Assembly (NCBI GenBank): GCA_963575745.1
Contig: CAUYUJ010005603.1
Span: 210,862 to 274,861 of the forward strand
DNA length: 64,000 bases
DNA from: Prorocentrum cordatum
Lineage: Eukaryota; Sar; Dinophyceae; Prorocentrales; Prorocentraceae
Reading direction: 5' to 3'
The notes below the pieces were generated by a model. That model searched no databases and was not told the origin of the DNA. It saw nothing but the letters and a program-made list of their open reading frames with translations. Each line of letters begins with the position of its first letter. Within the stretch, counting starts at the first letter, position 1. Of the stretch, positions 55,601-64,000 are shown one piece after another. A program made the position numbers and the translations under genes.

Positions 55601-55823
55601 GGAACCGAGTCCAACAGCAGCGGACGCAAGCGCAGCTCAATGCTGAGGCTCTGGCAGTCGGCTCCGAACCACTCTGCGTTCGGCTTCACGATCGGGCGCT
55701 CGAGCGGGCCCCGGCTGAGGTAGTGCGCCTCCCTCGCCGCGCGCTCCGACCGCTGCCAGAACAAATCGATGGAGGGATGCCGCGCCCCGATCCCCATGGC
55801 AGCTCGCTGCGCCCACTCCTCGA
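52588..55823 (-). pseudogene. Copia Gag C-terminus, protease and integrase
   Basis: After the frameshift duplication at 55816-55831 this frame carries the Gag body (HPSIDLFWQRSERAARE, PLERPIV, LELNSWKF-like segments), a CCCH finger (CKETRRFF, AGCKSGATC, RHH; about 55030-54950) and a CSYCGAEDH zinc knuckle (about 54930-54900) for RNA packaging. The aspartic protease motif LLADTGATRELQ lies at about 54510-54535. A pre-integrase HKRRGH block and integrase follow: LSVDISGPH (first Asp, about 53975), VHADQARGFSG (second Asp, about 53495) and EADNNPRAERGVG (Glu, about 53400), the D-D-E triad. A Glu/Gln-rich linker (about 53040-52920) precedes RT. The frame ends at 52588 out of phase with RT, so a further shift lies within 52606-52900. 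It would process polyprotein and insert the cDNA. Confidence 0.92.
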
Positions 55824-55831
55824 CTCCTCGA
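55816..55831. other. 8-bp tandem duplication causing a Gag frameshift
   Basis: CTCCTCGA occurs twice in tandem (55816-55823 and 55824-55831). On the minus strand the Gag N-terminal frame reads AHAFEE up to it and the body frame resumes EEWAQRA after it. An 8-bp insertion shifts the phase, so a single event explains the break. Confidence 0.85.
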
Positions 55832-57275
55832 AGGCGTGCGCCTTGTTCACGCCGGCGACGAACGCCAGCTTCGGCACGTCGCCGTCTTTCAGTTTCGCCA
55901 ACACCGTCTCCAAGCCAAACGCGGTTCCTCGGTGCTGCTCGTCGGCCCCTGCCGATGCCGAGCCGGCAGGCGGGGGCGGCGGGGGCGGGGGCGGGCCGCC
56001 TGCTGCAGGCATCCATCCGCCACGCCCTGGATCACCGCCAAAACCACCTGCACCTCCGGGAGGTCCTCCGAAACCTCCTCCATCGCCACCACCTCCGTGT
56101 CCTCCTGGCGGCCCGCCTGGAGGCCCGCCTGGCCATCCAGTGGGCCCCCGGCCGATCGGAGGCAGCCTGGGCGGCAGTCCGCCGGGCGGCAGCGGCGGCT
56201 GAGGAATGCCATGAGCGCCAGCTGCCGCCTCAAAGCCAGGCACCTGAACTCCGCCAGGTGCGACTGCTGCTTGGTCCGCGGCCGACGCTGCCACCGCCTG
56301 GTCGGCATCGGACGCGGGCTCCCCGAGACCAGCGATGGGCGGAGCCACCTCCTCGGCCTCGCCGTGCTCGCTGCTCGTCGCCTCGGCGCGCGGCGCACGA
56401 GGCATCGATGGTGGTGGAGAGCCCTCCGGCGCCACTCGCCCCCCAGCAGAGGGCTGTGCGCTGGCCTCTGCTCCGCCGCTCGCCTGCGAGGGCGGCGTGC
56501 CTGGGTCCAGACGATCCCCACGCACTGGGGTCCGATACCCTGGCGTTGATGCCCCACCTTGGGCTGCGGCTGCTGCTGCCGTTGCGCGGTCGGCGAGCCG
56601 CTCTGCCTCCAGCTGCTCGCTCCTGCGGCTGAGGCGCTGCGCCTCCATGCGCAGCTCTCGCAGCTCCGCCAGCTGCAAATCAATCGCGCTGGATGGCGGG
56701 CGCTGCAGGTCCTGGCCGGCGTCGGGCGCGTCCGCCCTGCCAGCCCTCTCAGCAGCTGCTGCGGACGGCTGGTCGGGAAGCTGCGGCTGAGCAGGCAGAG
56801 GCATCATCGTGCCTGCCGCCCACGTCTGGCGCGCTCCCGCGGCAGCGCCCACAGCCAGGCGCTGCATCCCCGTCGCTGCGGTGCCGAGGGTGGCGCCGAC
56901 AGCCTGGCCAGCAATCTGCGCACCAAATGCCACACTGCGGCCAACCTGCCCTGCGAGGCCGCTGGACCAGGCGGCCTGCCGACGACCGTATGCGACGTCG
57001 CGGTCCGCGAAGCAGGCGAAGCAGACTGCATGCCCCTGCCAAGGCTGCATGCAGTGGCTGTTGACGTCGGTGAGGCAGATGTCGCACACCACCGACGGGC
57101 CCACGATGACGTCCGAGCACGCCATGCACCGCGCGCGCATAAGCGCAGCGGGCGGCGCCAGCGGCGCTGCCGGGAAACCATGGCCAAGCGGAGCTCCAAA
57201 CGCAGGGTGGTAGAATCCCTCGCTTGGGCTCATAACCCTTGAAAGGGCTCTGCTGTCCTCAGGCGTCATCTTCAC
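55824..57275 (-). CDS. Copia Gag N-terminal part with cross-brace zinc finger
   Basis: The frame starts at Met 57275, inside the 5' LTR, or more likely at the Met at 57233 within the primer-binding region (MSPSEGF). Residues 50-88 from 57275 give C50-x2-C53, C64-x2-C67, H74-C75, H82 and C85-x2-C88, nine ligands spaced like RING- or B-box-type cross-brace fingers. Then come an Ala-rich stretch, LQLAELRELRMEAQRLSRRS (likely coiled coil, about 195-220), a long Gly/Pro-rich region and FGLETVLAKL with GDVPKLAFVAGVNKAHAF, the motif leading into the Gag body. The frame is then lost at the 8-bp duplication. Gag packages RNA and forms particles; the extra finger could mediate protein contacts, which is inference. 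Confidence 0.8.
57221..57238 (-). other. Copia primer binding site for a tRNA-Met half molecule
   Basis: The plus strand reads CGCTTGGGCTCATAACCC next to the LTR end. GGGCTCATAACCC is the anticodon stem-loop of a methionine tRNA: loop CTCATAA with U33 and anticodon CAU. The minus-strand transcript is therefore complementary to a tRNA cut in or after the anticodon, the priming used by Drosophila copia and yeast Ty5. A Met codon of gag (57233-57231) falls inside it. Confidence 0.85.
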
Positions 57276-58080
57276 TGATTTCCGACTCTGGGTCGATCTC
57301 CGGAGCCCCGGCCACGGCCCTGAGATAGGCCGCGAGTTCGTCCCTGGAGGCTGGGAGCAGCCAGAGCGGGCCCCACTGGGGCCGAGGTGCCACGCCGAGG
57401 ACGACCCTCAGGAGGTAGTCGGCCGTCTCAGCCAACCGCAACTCCCACGATAAGATTATCGTGGCCAGGCTGCGGCCACCGCGCCTGGTGCGGCCACCCC
57501 GGACCACCATGCCAGGATGGAGGGGGAATGGTTTTCCTCCAACGCGCACTTGAGCCAAATCGGCCAAGTTTGAAAAAGGTTGGGGCCAATCCGCATGCAG
57601 GCGTAATGTCGCACCGCATTTGGATTGGCCCCCTCCCAGGTTCATGCAGGCGTAGGGTCGCACCGCATTCCCCTGAGAGGTGCAAGAACGAGCATGCTCT
57701 TCCTGCTGCTGGTGACGTCTAAACCGTGACACGCACGGGGGGTATTCCGTGACACATCAACGCTTTGCTATGCTATACCTCACGCACCGCACAGCGCGGC
57801 AGCAACGAACATGTCAAGAATTTCGTCTTGGAGGCTGTCCTGCCAGCGTGGCCGAAATCATGGCCACGGCTGTTCTCCTGAGCACTGGCGAAAATATGCC
57901 GCAAATATGCCGCCCTACACTATGCCCACACACCGCGCAGCACGGCACCGCAAAAACCTATGCACTTTGGCTGGGGGGCACAGGCAACAACACTTGGACC
58001 AAATTTCCCGGCCCCCTGTTTTGAAAGGGAATTCGGGCACGCACGCTGCTGATGATGCTCATGCTACGCTCCCTGACCCA
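57239..58080 (-). repeat. Copia 5' LTR
   Basis: 842 bp. On the minus strand a 157-codon frame (57732-57259) ends with IDPESEISEDDA just before the LTR edge, and the same frame is open over 118 codons in the other LTR. At about 57550-57569 the minus strand reads CTTGGCCGATTTGGCTCAAG, a partial match to the DinoSL 3' end (14 of 16 over GCC...CAAG). That position would fit the start of the transcript. Confidence 0.93.
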
Positions 58081-58300
58081 CGGTTTTCGAGGGGTGGGGA
58101 GGTTCGAACTGGTAGTGACCCCCCCCCGGTTTTCGAGGGGGGGGGGGGTCGAACCGGTAGTGACCCCCCCCCCTTTTCATGATGAACTGCTGGGGGGGGG
58201 GAGGGGCTCGAACCTGTAGTAAACCCCTCGGTTTTCCGGAAGGGGGGGGGGGGGAGGGGTTCGAACCGGTAGTGACCCCCCCCGGTTTTCCGCCAGCAGC
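58081..58300. repeat. G-rich repeat, inverse of 49020-49250
   Basis: Four degenerate copies of CGGTTTTC(G/C), G run, TCGAACCGGTAGTGA, C run. The left flank of the Copia element has the same pieces on the opposite strand. Confidence 0.85.
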
Positions 58301-58309
58301 GGTAGAACA

Positions 58310-58695
58310 CGCTCTTTCGGATGTTGGCGTTCTCGCCGTTTCGCGGTTCCAAAGCTATCAGACGGCGCCAAGACGGCCCCCCAGACGCCTCCAAGACGGA
58401 CCCACAGACCTCCAAAACAACCCTAAAGCCCCCCCACAGGGACCCACGACTGCCCAGAGAGGGCTCCCAGACGGCCTGCGCTAGATGTCCCCTGGAGGCC
58501 GGGCTCAAGCGGCCCCTGGAGGCCTCCAAGAGGCCCCTCAGAGGCGCCCCAATAGGCTGCAAGGAAGCCCTCAGGAGGCCCCAACAGGGCCTCTTGACTC
58601 AAGAAGCCTCCTCTGTTTCATGGTCGTCCTCCTCCTCCTCCTCCTCCTCATTCTATTCCCTCGCCTCCTCATCTTCCTCTCCAGAGTGTTCCCCT
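58310..58695. repeat. 11-bp-family array and TCC tract
   Basis: 58285-58365 shares TTCTCGCCGTTTCGCGGTTCC with the core of the other 11-bp arrays. 11-mers follow to 58610, then TCC at 58622-58685. Same composite order as 37 kb and 44 kb. Confidence 0.7.
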
Positions 58696-58919
58696 AAGGT
58701 GTTGGACAACGGCTGAGAAAACACAGTTCAATAGCTTCGATTGACTTCGGCCCAACGTTTGGCCGCATGGACGTGTCCAAAGGGGGCGGTGGTGATTCGC
58801 CGTGGGCGTCTTTGATAGATGAGCAAAGATGCAAGACTGCCGACGCGTTAATAGAGAACAAAAGCGCGTTTCGTCATGTCCGGCAATGACGGGCATCATG
58901 GGGGGGGGGCGAGGGGGGT

Positions 58920-59065
58920 ATGACGTAACGCCCCCCCCCCGCCGTGTGGCTCCGGCACCGCAGCCGCGCCCACGCACGCGACGCGACGAGAGACGAGCGA
59001 CGGCGACGGCGACGACGACGACGACCACGACGACGACGATCACGACGACGACGACGTCGACGACG
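58920..59065. repeat. C/G runs and (GAC)n microsatellite
   Basis: G run, C run (58930-58940) and interrupted (GAC)n at 58998-59062. 58696-58919 shows no feature. Confidence 0.8.
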
Positions 59066-59079
59066 CGAACAGCATGTAG

Positions 59080-59355
59080 GTGGCGATATGCCCCACTGCG
59101 CTCGCGTGCACCACGGCGCGCGTGTATACCACAACGCCTGCGTACACCGCAACAACCGTGTGCAACGCAGCACCTGTGTACACCACAATGTTTGCGTACA
59201 CTACAGCGCCGGCGTAAAATCACACACCGCAGCTACCATGTGCAACAGCGCCTGTGTACACCACAGTGCTTGCGTGCACCGCAGCGCCTGTGCACGCCAC
59301 GGCGCGTGTCTACACCACAGCCTCCGCGTGCAACGCAGCGCTGGTGCACAGTCGG
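59080..59355. repeat. About 20-bp minisatellite (GCGCCTGTGTACACCACA)
   Basis: Some 13 degenerate units with the palindromic GTGTACAC or GTGCACC core. Two isolated units occur at 59497-59518. His/Cys/Val/Asn-rich reading frames are by-products. Confidence 0.88.
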
Positions 59356-59594
59356 GGCGTTGACTTAAGGAACTCTAAAAAAGGAGCTTCGACTTCCTAT
59401 CGAAAACATAAGGAAAACCTGAGGCAAGTTGTGAAACACTTAAGGAACGCGGAGCCCCTCCCCAACCAAAAGGGTTCCTTCTTCAGGGCCCCGACTGTAC
59501 ACCACAATGCCTGCGTGCATAGGACATATGTACGTGAGGATATGCTGCGGACAGTTAGACGCCACGCCACGAAATTGCTGATAATCGAAAGCGA

Positions 59595-59700
59595 CGTTTT
59601 TCCCTCCTCCTTATCCTTCTCCTTCTCCTTCTCCTCCTCCTCCTCCTCCTCCACCTCCACTTCATCCTCCTCCTCCTCCTCCTCCTCCTCCTCCTCCTTA
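59595..59700. repeat. TCC tract at the 3' side of LINE-D
   Basis: (TCC)n and (CTTCTC)n on plus, ending 40 bp before the LINE-D stop codon. A run of about 18 G at 59854-59871 interrupts the distal LINE-D frame. Confidence 0.9.
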
Positions 59701-59742
59701 CACCCTGTCGTGCGGGTTGGCGCTACAGCGCACGTGCGCATC

Positions 59743-60500
59743 TCAGGGATGCGTCAAGTTTTTTTCACCCATCGGGGCTCTGGAGGCTCCTGGGGGTCCC
59801 AGTTGAAGGCGGTCGACTCCTTGGTCAAGCAATCCGAACTCGGCCGTGTCGAGGGGGGGGGGGGGGGGGGGGGCACTGTCCGAGGGGAACTCCCACCTGC
59901 CGCGCGGCGTGCCAGGCATCCGCGGCGGCAGCGCTCCCCCACGCGGAGCCCCCGCCCTCGCCATCTGTCGAGAGGCCCAAGCACGTGAGTCGCACCAGAC
60001 CTCGGCGAGACTGGGGTGCCTGCGGGCCGCGACACGAAACCTCGCCTCAAAGACAAGCTCCGCTGGGGCAGAACGCCCGAGATGACGGGCATTCAAGGCG
60101 GTGGTGAACGCATCTATGCATGCAGCTCTTTGGAGGCCCCTGGACACATCATCAAACGCAAGGAGGAGGCAAGAGGGAAACCAATGAAATGAACGCTCAC
60201 TTTGGGAGACCTCGAGGCCCCGCCCCATCCACCTTCTGAGAAGAGCCTCGAGACGAGGGCAGGTCGAGTAGTGACGGAGGAAGTCGGTGCCCAGACCATT
60301 GGGGCAGACGCATTCAAACAAACAGCCACGAGGTGAATAATGAAAGCGCGAGCTCGTACAAATTGAACCCGTCAGAATACGAAAAGGTGCGATAGCCAAA
60401 TACATACTTGTAGCAGCACGTACTCTTCGAACGCTGTGTTTGAAGGTATTGATGTGCTCAATGGTAACCTCGGGGCAGAAATGGTGGGCACGACGAAAAG
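59743..60500 (-). pseudogene. LINE-D C-terminal region with zinc knuckle
   Basis: The frame opened at 60723 takes over from the RT frame near 60500. It includes TIEHINTFKHSVRRV, LAIAPFRILTGSI and FECVCPNGLGTDFLRHYSTC (about 60315-60253), a C-x-C...H...C knuckle of the kind common at LINE C-termini. SERSFHWFPSCLLLAFDDV and AFTTALNARHLGRS follow. A poly-G/Pro stretch near 59860 then leads to the stop at 59743. The knuckle may bind element RNA or target DNA. Confidence 0.75.
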
Positions 60501-61876
60501 ATCGATGCGATGGATTCACTCTTCTCGGATTCCCGAAACGCGTTGTACAACTTATGTTGGCGCTTGTTGGTGTCGGGGGAGATCCCCAGAGACAGCCCGC
60601 AGTACCATTCCCGAAGGGGCCGAAGGTAACTGAATAACCCATGAGCATGCCAACCTTGGTGCCAGAGAAAGGGGATGCGCTCCAGGTCCATCCGAGAACG
60701 TTCCAAAGTGTCCGGGAGCCCAAACAGCCACCCAGACCGCATCAGGTAACAAAGGGCCGTCGCCTTGGCAACATCATCCAACTCAACAAATTCCGAGGCG
60801 AACCCGACTTGCGAAAGCTTCGTGGCGACGCGGTAGGAGATCGCGTTCCGCGGCCCTGAGGTCAAGAGCAGGGCGCTGTTGAGGTGCGCCTTCCTCAGTC
60901 CCTGCGACGGCGGATATAGTTGCAGCCGAAAGAAAAGTTTGCTCGCGCACATATCTCTAAAAGCAGCGGCCGATTGAGCGATGCCTAGGCCCATGACCCT
61001 CGTCTGGTGCACCCCCTCGACGAAGCTGGGAAGCATGGGGGACCAAACCTGCTGGGAACCATCGGGGCCGATCGGGAACCCCAGGGTGGCCGAGGGGAGG
61101 ACCTGAATCTGGCTGTAGGGGGCACCATACGAGTCGAGTAGGGCACGTAGCGGGGAAGCGCCCAGCGCCCCACGCACCACGACTTGGCACTTGCGAAAGT
61201 TCAGCTTGAGATTGGCAATCGGCCGCAGCTCGCCGAGGGAGTCAAGCAGCTCCTTCAGCCCCCGGGTGGCCCTCTCAACTCCAAAGCCAAAATCGTCCGC
61301 ACAGGCGAGCGCAAGGCCGAAGGGGGGGGCATGCTTGTCACGAATCCAGGCTAGGATCGGGTTCACAGCGAGCACGAACAAAAACATCGAGGCAGGGCAC
61401 CCCTGTTTCACTCCAGAAGAGATTTTGATACTCATATGCCTTTGCCCACGGAGCGAGATAATTGCAGCGTTGTCGGCGTGCGCCATTCGGAAGAAATTGA
61501 TGAGACGAGCAGAGATGCCCATTGCCTGCAGGACGAAAAAGAGCCAGGGCTGCGCCAAACTCGGGAAAGCAGAGGCGAAATCGGTGAGGCGCAACGCTGC
61601 GCCCTCCCCGGCCTTCGCGCGCCTCTCCACCCCCCAGGCCTCCGCTCTCACCGCGTTCTCTATCATGCCCCTCCCTCCCACGCACTTCTGCTCCTCCCCG
61701 ATCAAATCAGAAGCATCCGCCGCAATGGGCGCAATGCAGGCAGCGGCCATGATCTTCACATCAGTATTGCCAAGGCAGATCGGTCTCGTGGCCGAAGCAA
61801 GGCGATTGAGCGGCTGCCCTGGGAGGTCACCCTGAAGCACTCCCTGCAGCAAGAAGACGAGTAAACTGCTGAGCAT
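60458..61876 (-). pseudogene. LINE-D reverse transcriptase
   Basis: A 472-codon frame with RT motifs in order: RPICLGNTDVKIMAA (motif 2), LRLTDFASAFPSLAQPWL (motif A Asp, 61594-61556), ISSGVKQGCPASMFLFVLA (motif B, 61420-61386), LACADDFGFGV (motif C, 61312-61277) and LKLNFRKCQVVV (motif D). Spacing is normal and every catalytic residue is present. The start Met is internal. The matching N-terminal fingers (SRGQGAPGPDGLPYAV) lie upstream in another frame. The end at 60458 runs out of phase near 60490 where the zinc-knuckle frame begins. It would copy the element RNA at the nicked target. Confidence 0.93.
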
Positions 61877-62460
61877 GTCGGCAGGGGGGAGGTGATGCGG
61901 CCGTTGAAGAGGGTGAGGTAACAGGAGTAGAGGACGCGGGCGGCAAGCGGATGCTTCCGCACAGCATATGGCAGCCCGTCAGGACCAGGGGCGCCCTGCC
62001 CTCGCGAGAAAACCAGCCGGCACCAGGACTCGTGGGGCAGACGCCACTCTTGAGCGATGGTACCCCGCAACGTGCGGATGTGATCGGCAATCTCCTGCCA
62101 CTTGGATCTGTCAATCTCGGGCGCGGCAAATTCCTTCTCCCAAAAGGGCACCGGCGCCTCGGCGGCCCCCGCGTCGGAGGTAGAGCGGTTCCCGCCCCCC
62201 AGGGCCGCTTTTCCCAGGGCCGTCCGCCGTCGGAATGTTTGCCGCAGCTGTTTTCGACGTCGAAGACGAGCTTGCATCGATCGTTTGGTCTCCTCGTTGG
62301 TTCGAGTGAGCCTAATCGCCTCCTCTTCCCCCTCTAAGACCTGACGGTGAATGCAAAAGATATGCTGCGCGAGCCCTTCGAAGTGGATGCGTCGATCGGG
62401 CTCGTCGAAGTGGTGCCGTAAGCGGGGGCAGCAGCCAAGGGAGAGGCGAACGCCCTCCAC
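61877..62460 (-). pseudogene. LINE-D RT fingers and linker
   Basis: A minus frame (62460-61756, 234 codons) carries a basic region (RRRKQLRQTFRRR), FWEKEFAAPEIDRSKWQEI and SRGQGAPGPDGLPYAVRKH, the APGPDG block found at the start of LINE RT domains. VLYSCYLTLFNG follows, as the next helix of the fingers. A frameshift within about 61960-61876 separates it from the palm. Confidence 0.8.
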
Positions 62461-62699
62461 GCCCCCGCGAAGTACGGCGCGCGCGGCGAAGAGGGCCCAG
62501 TAGTGTTGTCTTGCTTCGTGCGGGCAAGCCTCCTGCGGAGCGCATTCCTTGCTGCGCGGCCCGCCTCGAACATCAGCGACATGGCAGCGTCGAGGCGAGC
62601 CCGCCCGCCCCAGTCGGGCGGGATGGAGGACGGGGCTCCCCCAAGAGCCAGGGTGAACTCAGGCGTGGCAGCGACCCAGGGCGGGATGCAAGGGTGCCT

Positions 62700-63470
62700 G
62701 GAGTCGGGCGAGAACTTCGTGACAGTCGAACGCACGGGGATGTGGTCACTGCTCATCGCGGCTTTCAAGGCACCGATGGTGGAGGTGGAGTTGGTGCGGT
62801 CGCGAAGCAGAGCGGCAAGTAAGGATGTCTAAATGCGGTCAATTCGGGATGTGGAAGCCACGGCCTTGCCTCTTTCCCCCCTTCGGGCATCGGCGGGTTG
62901 CAAGATGCTCGTAAAGTGAGGAAAGAGGCGGCGAAAGCTGCGCGAGCGCCCCAGGCCGCCAGCAGAGAGCCCGCCCCCGTCCCCCGCGAGCCCCCCCTCC
63001 CCCTCCAAGACAAAGTTCCAGTCCCCCATGAGTAAAATATGAGCTCCTAATTCAGCGCCATCACCTTGGTGCAACAGAACATCGCGCTGTAGCAGAGACA
63101 GAACTCCAAAGAAGAGCGCCGAAGAGTCGGACGTATTCGGGAGGTGGGGAATTCCCGTGGCCCCTACTAAGCGCGCGCTTGATCACCCCCCCCCCCCCCC
63201 GTGACCAAGGGCGAGTGGGAGATGGGGGAGAAGAGAGCGGAAATAGTAGGGCTGAAGGCGGAGACGACGCCACCTTCACGGGCAGAGCCCCCAAAGAACG
63301 AGTACCCGAACTGGAGTCCAGGCAACTGGTGCTGAAGCTCGGTAATATCCCCAACATGTCCGTGTGCTTCCTGTGCGGTAATAATATCGTGTGTGTGGCA
63401 TAACTTGAAGTATCTGCGATATCGGTCTCGGGCTCACCAAGAGGAAGATCTCACAGCGGCGAACAAGGCT
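62700..63470 (-). pseudogene. LINE-D EEP endonuclease, broken
   Basis: Motifs on the minus strand: DIITAQEAHGHVGD (about 63395-63350, metal-binding Glu), HILLMGDWNFVLEGEG (63050-62995, GDxN) and AAMSSDHIPV (62756-62731, catalytic Ser-Asp-His). They sit in different frames. STSRIDRIY-like wording (about 62845) precedes the last block, as in intact LINE endonucleases. The first Asn motif is not identified. The nuclease would nick the target DNA. Confidence 0.82.
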
Positions 63471-63570
63471 TCGGTGTTCCAGGTGCAGAGGGAGAAGGAG
63501 GATGGGGGGCAGGAAGAGGCAGGAGGCAGGGGGGGAACGTGCCCGTGATGGAAAACGGTCCTCTTCGCAG

Positions 63571-63918
63571 CTAAAAGGGCCGCCGAAGCAAGACGGCCCC
63601 TGCGGCTTCGATGGCCTCAATGTGATCGGCAATCCCAAAGTCGAGGAAGGTGTCTCGATCACACCGAATCTCGATATTAGGTTCGCATGAAACAGTGACT
63701 TTCACGGCAGAGACTGGCTCGTGAGCACGGCGCATGAAAAATATTGAGCCTCCGAGCCCTGTACTCCCCACTTCGACCCCCTTGGGGGCGAGGAGAACGG
63801 TCGAGGCAGAGCGCATTCGGCCTAGGAAAGAAATAGCTGGCGGGAGACAAGGGAGAGGCCACGCCTGAGGCGCAGCGTGAGGGGGGGAGCGCCAGTTGCA
63901 GGGTCGGCCACATTCCAA
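63571..63918 (-). CDS. Possible LINE-D N-terminal segment
   Basis: A 115-codon minus frame (SASTVLLAPKGVEVGSTG, KVTVSCEPNIEIRCDRD) lies directly upstream of the endonuclease on the same strand. I recognise no domain. Position suggests an N-terminal part of the LINE-D polyprotein. 63919-64000 is too short to judge and the element may continue beyond the window. Confidence 0.35.
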   Translation of the reverse strand: MECGRPCNWRSPPHAAPQAWPLPCLPPAISFLGRMRSASTVLLAPKGVEVGSTGLGGSIFFMRRAHEPVSAVKVTVSCEPNIEIRCDRDTFLDFGIADHIEAIEAAGAVLLRRPF

Positions 63919-64000
63919 GAGCCGCCTGTCTTGACGAAGTTGTCTAGAAACGTGCCCGCTGCTAACGCAGTCTCGAACATGAGTGTCGCTTTCTTCGTTG

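Larger units (their letters stand above)
49884..58080 (-). mobile_element. Ty1/Copia-type LTR retrotransposon, complete in structure
   Basis: Two 842-bp direct repeats bound an internal region with primer binding site, gag, protease, integrase, RT and RNase H in the order PR-IN-RT-RH, which defines Copia (Gypsy has RT before IN). Total 8197 bp. The LTRs differ at about 35 positions by eye, roughly 4 percent, so the insertion is not recent. CGGTTTTC occurs directly outside both ends (49876-49883 and 58081-58088), a candidate target-site duplication; 8 bp would be long for Copia, which usually gives 5, and both flanks are the same repeat, so this may be coincidence. Frameshifts, a stop and a catalytic substitution show that it is defective. 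Confidence 0.96.
59743..63918 (-). mobile_element. LINE-D, non-LTR retrotransposon (endonuclease + RT), 5' end near window edge
   Basis: Minus-strand order: EEP endonuclease (about 63460-62730), RT (about 62460-60458) and a C-terminal region with zinc knuckle (to 59743). No RNase H motif is seen after RT, and the RT wording (ADD, GVKQGCPAS) differs from LINE-A and LINE-B, so it belongs to another clade. Sequence from 63918 to 63460 reads as protein in one frame and may be the start of the same ORF. Frameshifts near 62150-61876 and 60480 break it. Confidence 0.88.

Overview
This window looks like a GC-rich, intron-poor stretch of dinoflagellate nuclear DNA that is almost entirely repeats. The strongest taxonomic clue is a relic of the dinoflagellate spliced leader (DinoSL) at the 5' end of a degenerate LINE (11111-11132, minus strand). 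The high GC, the many trinucleotide and minisatellite arrays, and the Copia and LINE proteins rich in Ala, Gly, Pro and Arg fit the same group. The genus cannot be fixed from the sequence. I found no convincing host protein gene, rRNA or tRNA in 64 kb. All recognisable protein coding belongs to retroelements.

Layout. 0-5.1 kb: a 5'-truncated copy of LINE-A (RNase H end only) in 11-bp G-rich minisatellites and a CTCGAGACATCC repeat family. 4.7-11.1 kb: a near-complete but multiply broken LINE-A (N-terminal protein, AP-like endonuclease, reverse transcriptase, RNase H) with a DinoSL relic at its 5' end. 11.2-19.4 kb: a CCATA pentamer tract, a 77-bp tandem array, more CTCGAGACATCC repeats and ATC/TCC microsatellites. 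19.4-31.2 kb: a LINE C-terminal scrap, then a nested satellite region. It holds three arrays of a 160-bp monomer separated by 1.2-kb spacers, flanked by segmental duplications displaced about 8.8-9.0 kb, and ends in a 630-bp (TAC)n tract. 31.25-36.2 kb: two LINE fragments in convergent orientation. LINE-B (+) carries an RT tail and an RNase H with all four acidic residues. LINE-C (-) carries an RT tail, a zinc ribbon and a restriction-like endonuclease-type C-terminus. TCC tracts lie at their outer 5' truncation edges and between them. 36.4-49.9 kb: 11-bp arrays, minisatellites, microsatellites and non-coding DNA. 49.88-58.08 kb: one Ty1/Copia element on the minus strand with 842-bp LTRs, half-tRNA primer site, polypurine tract, gag, protease, integrase, RT and RNase H, broken by several small lesions. 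58.1-64 kb: more G-rich repeats and LINE-D (minus), an endonuclease plus RT element that runs to the window edge.

How it fits together. The region appears to be a landing ground for retroelements copied from RNA. LINE-A carries the leader of a trans-spliced transcript. The Copia element primes from a tRNA-Met half molecule. Most damage in the elements is short tandem duplications, frameshifts and single substitutions of catalytic residues, so none looks autonomous now. Coordinates of domain fragments in broken genes are approximate, and all homology calls come from reading motifs, without database searches.
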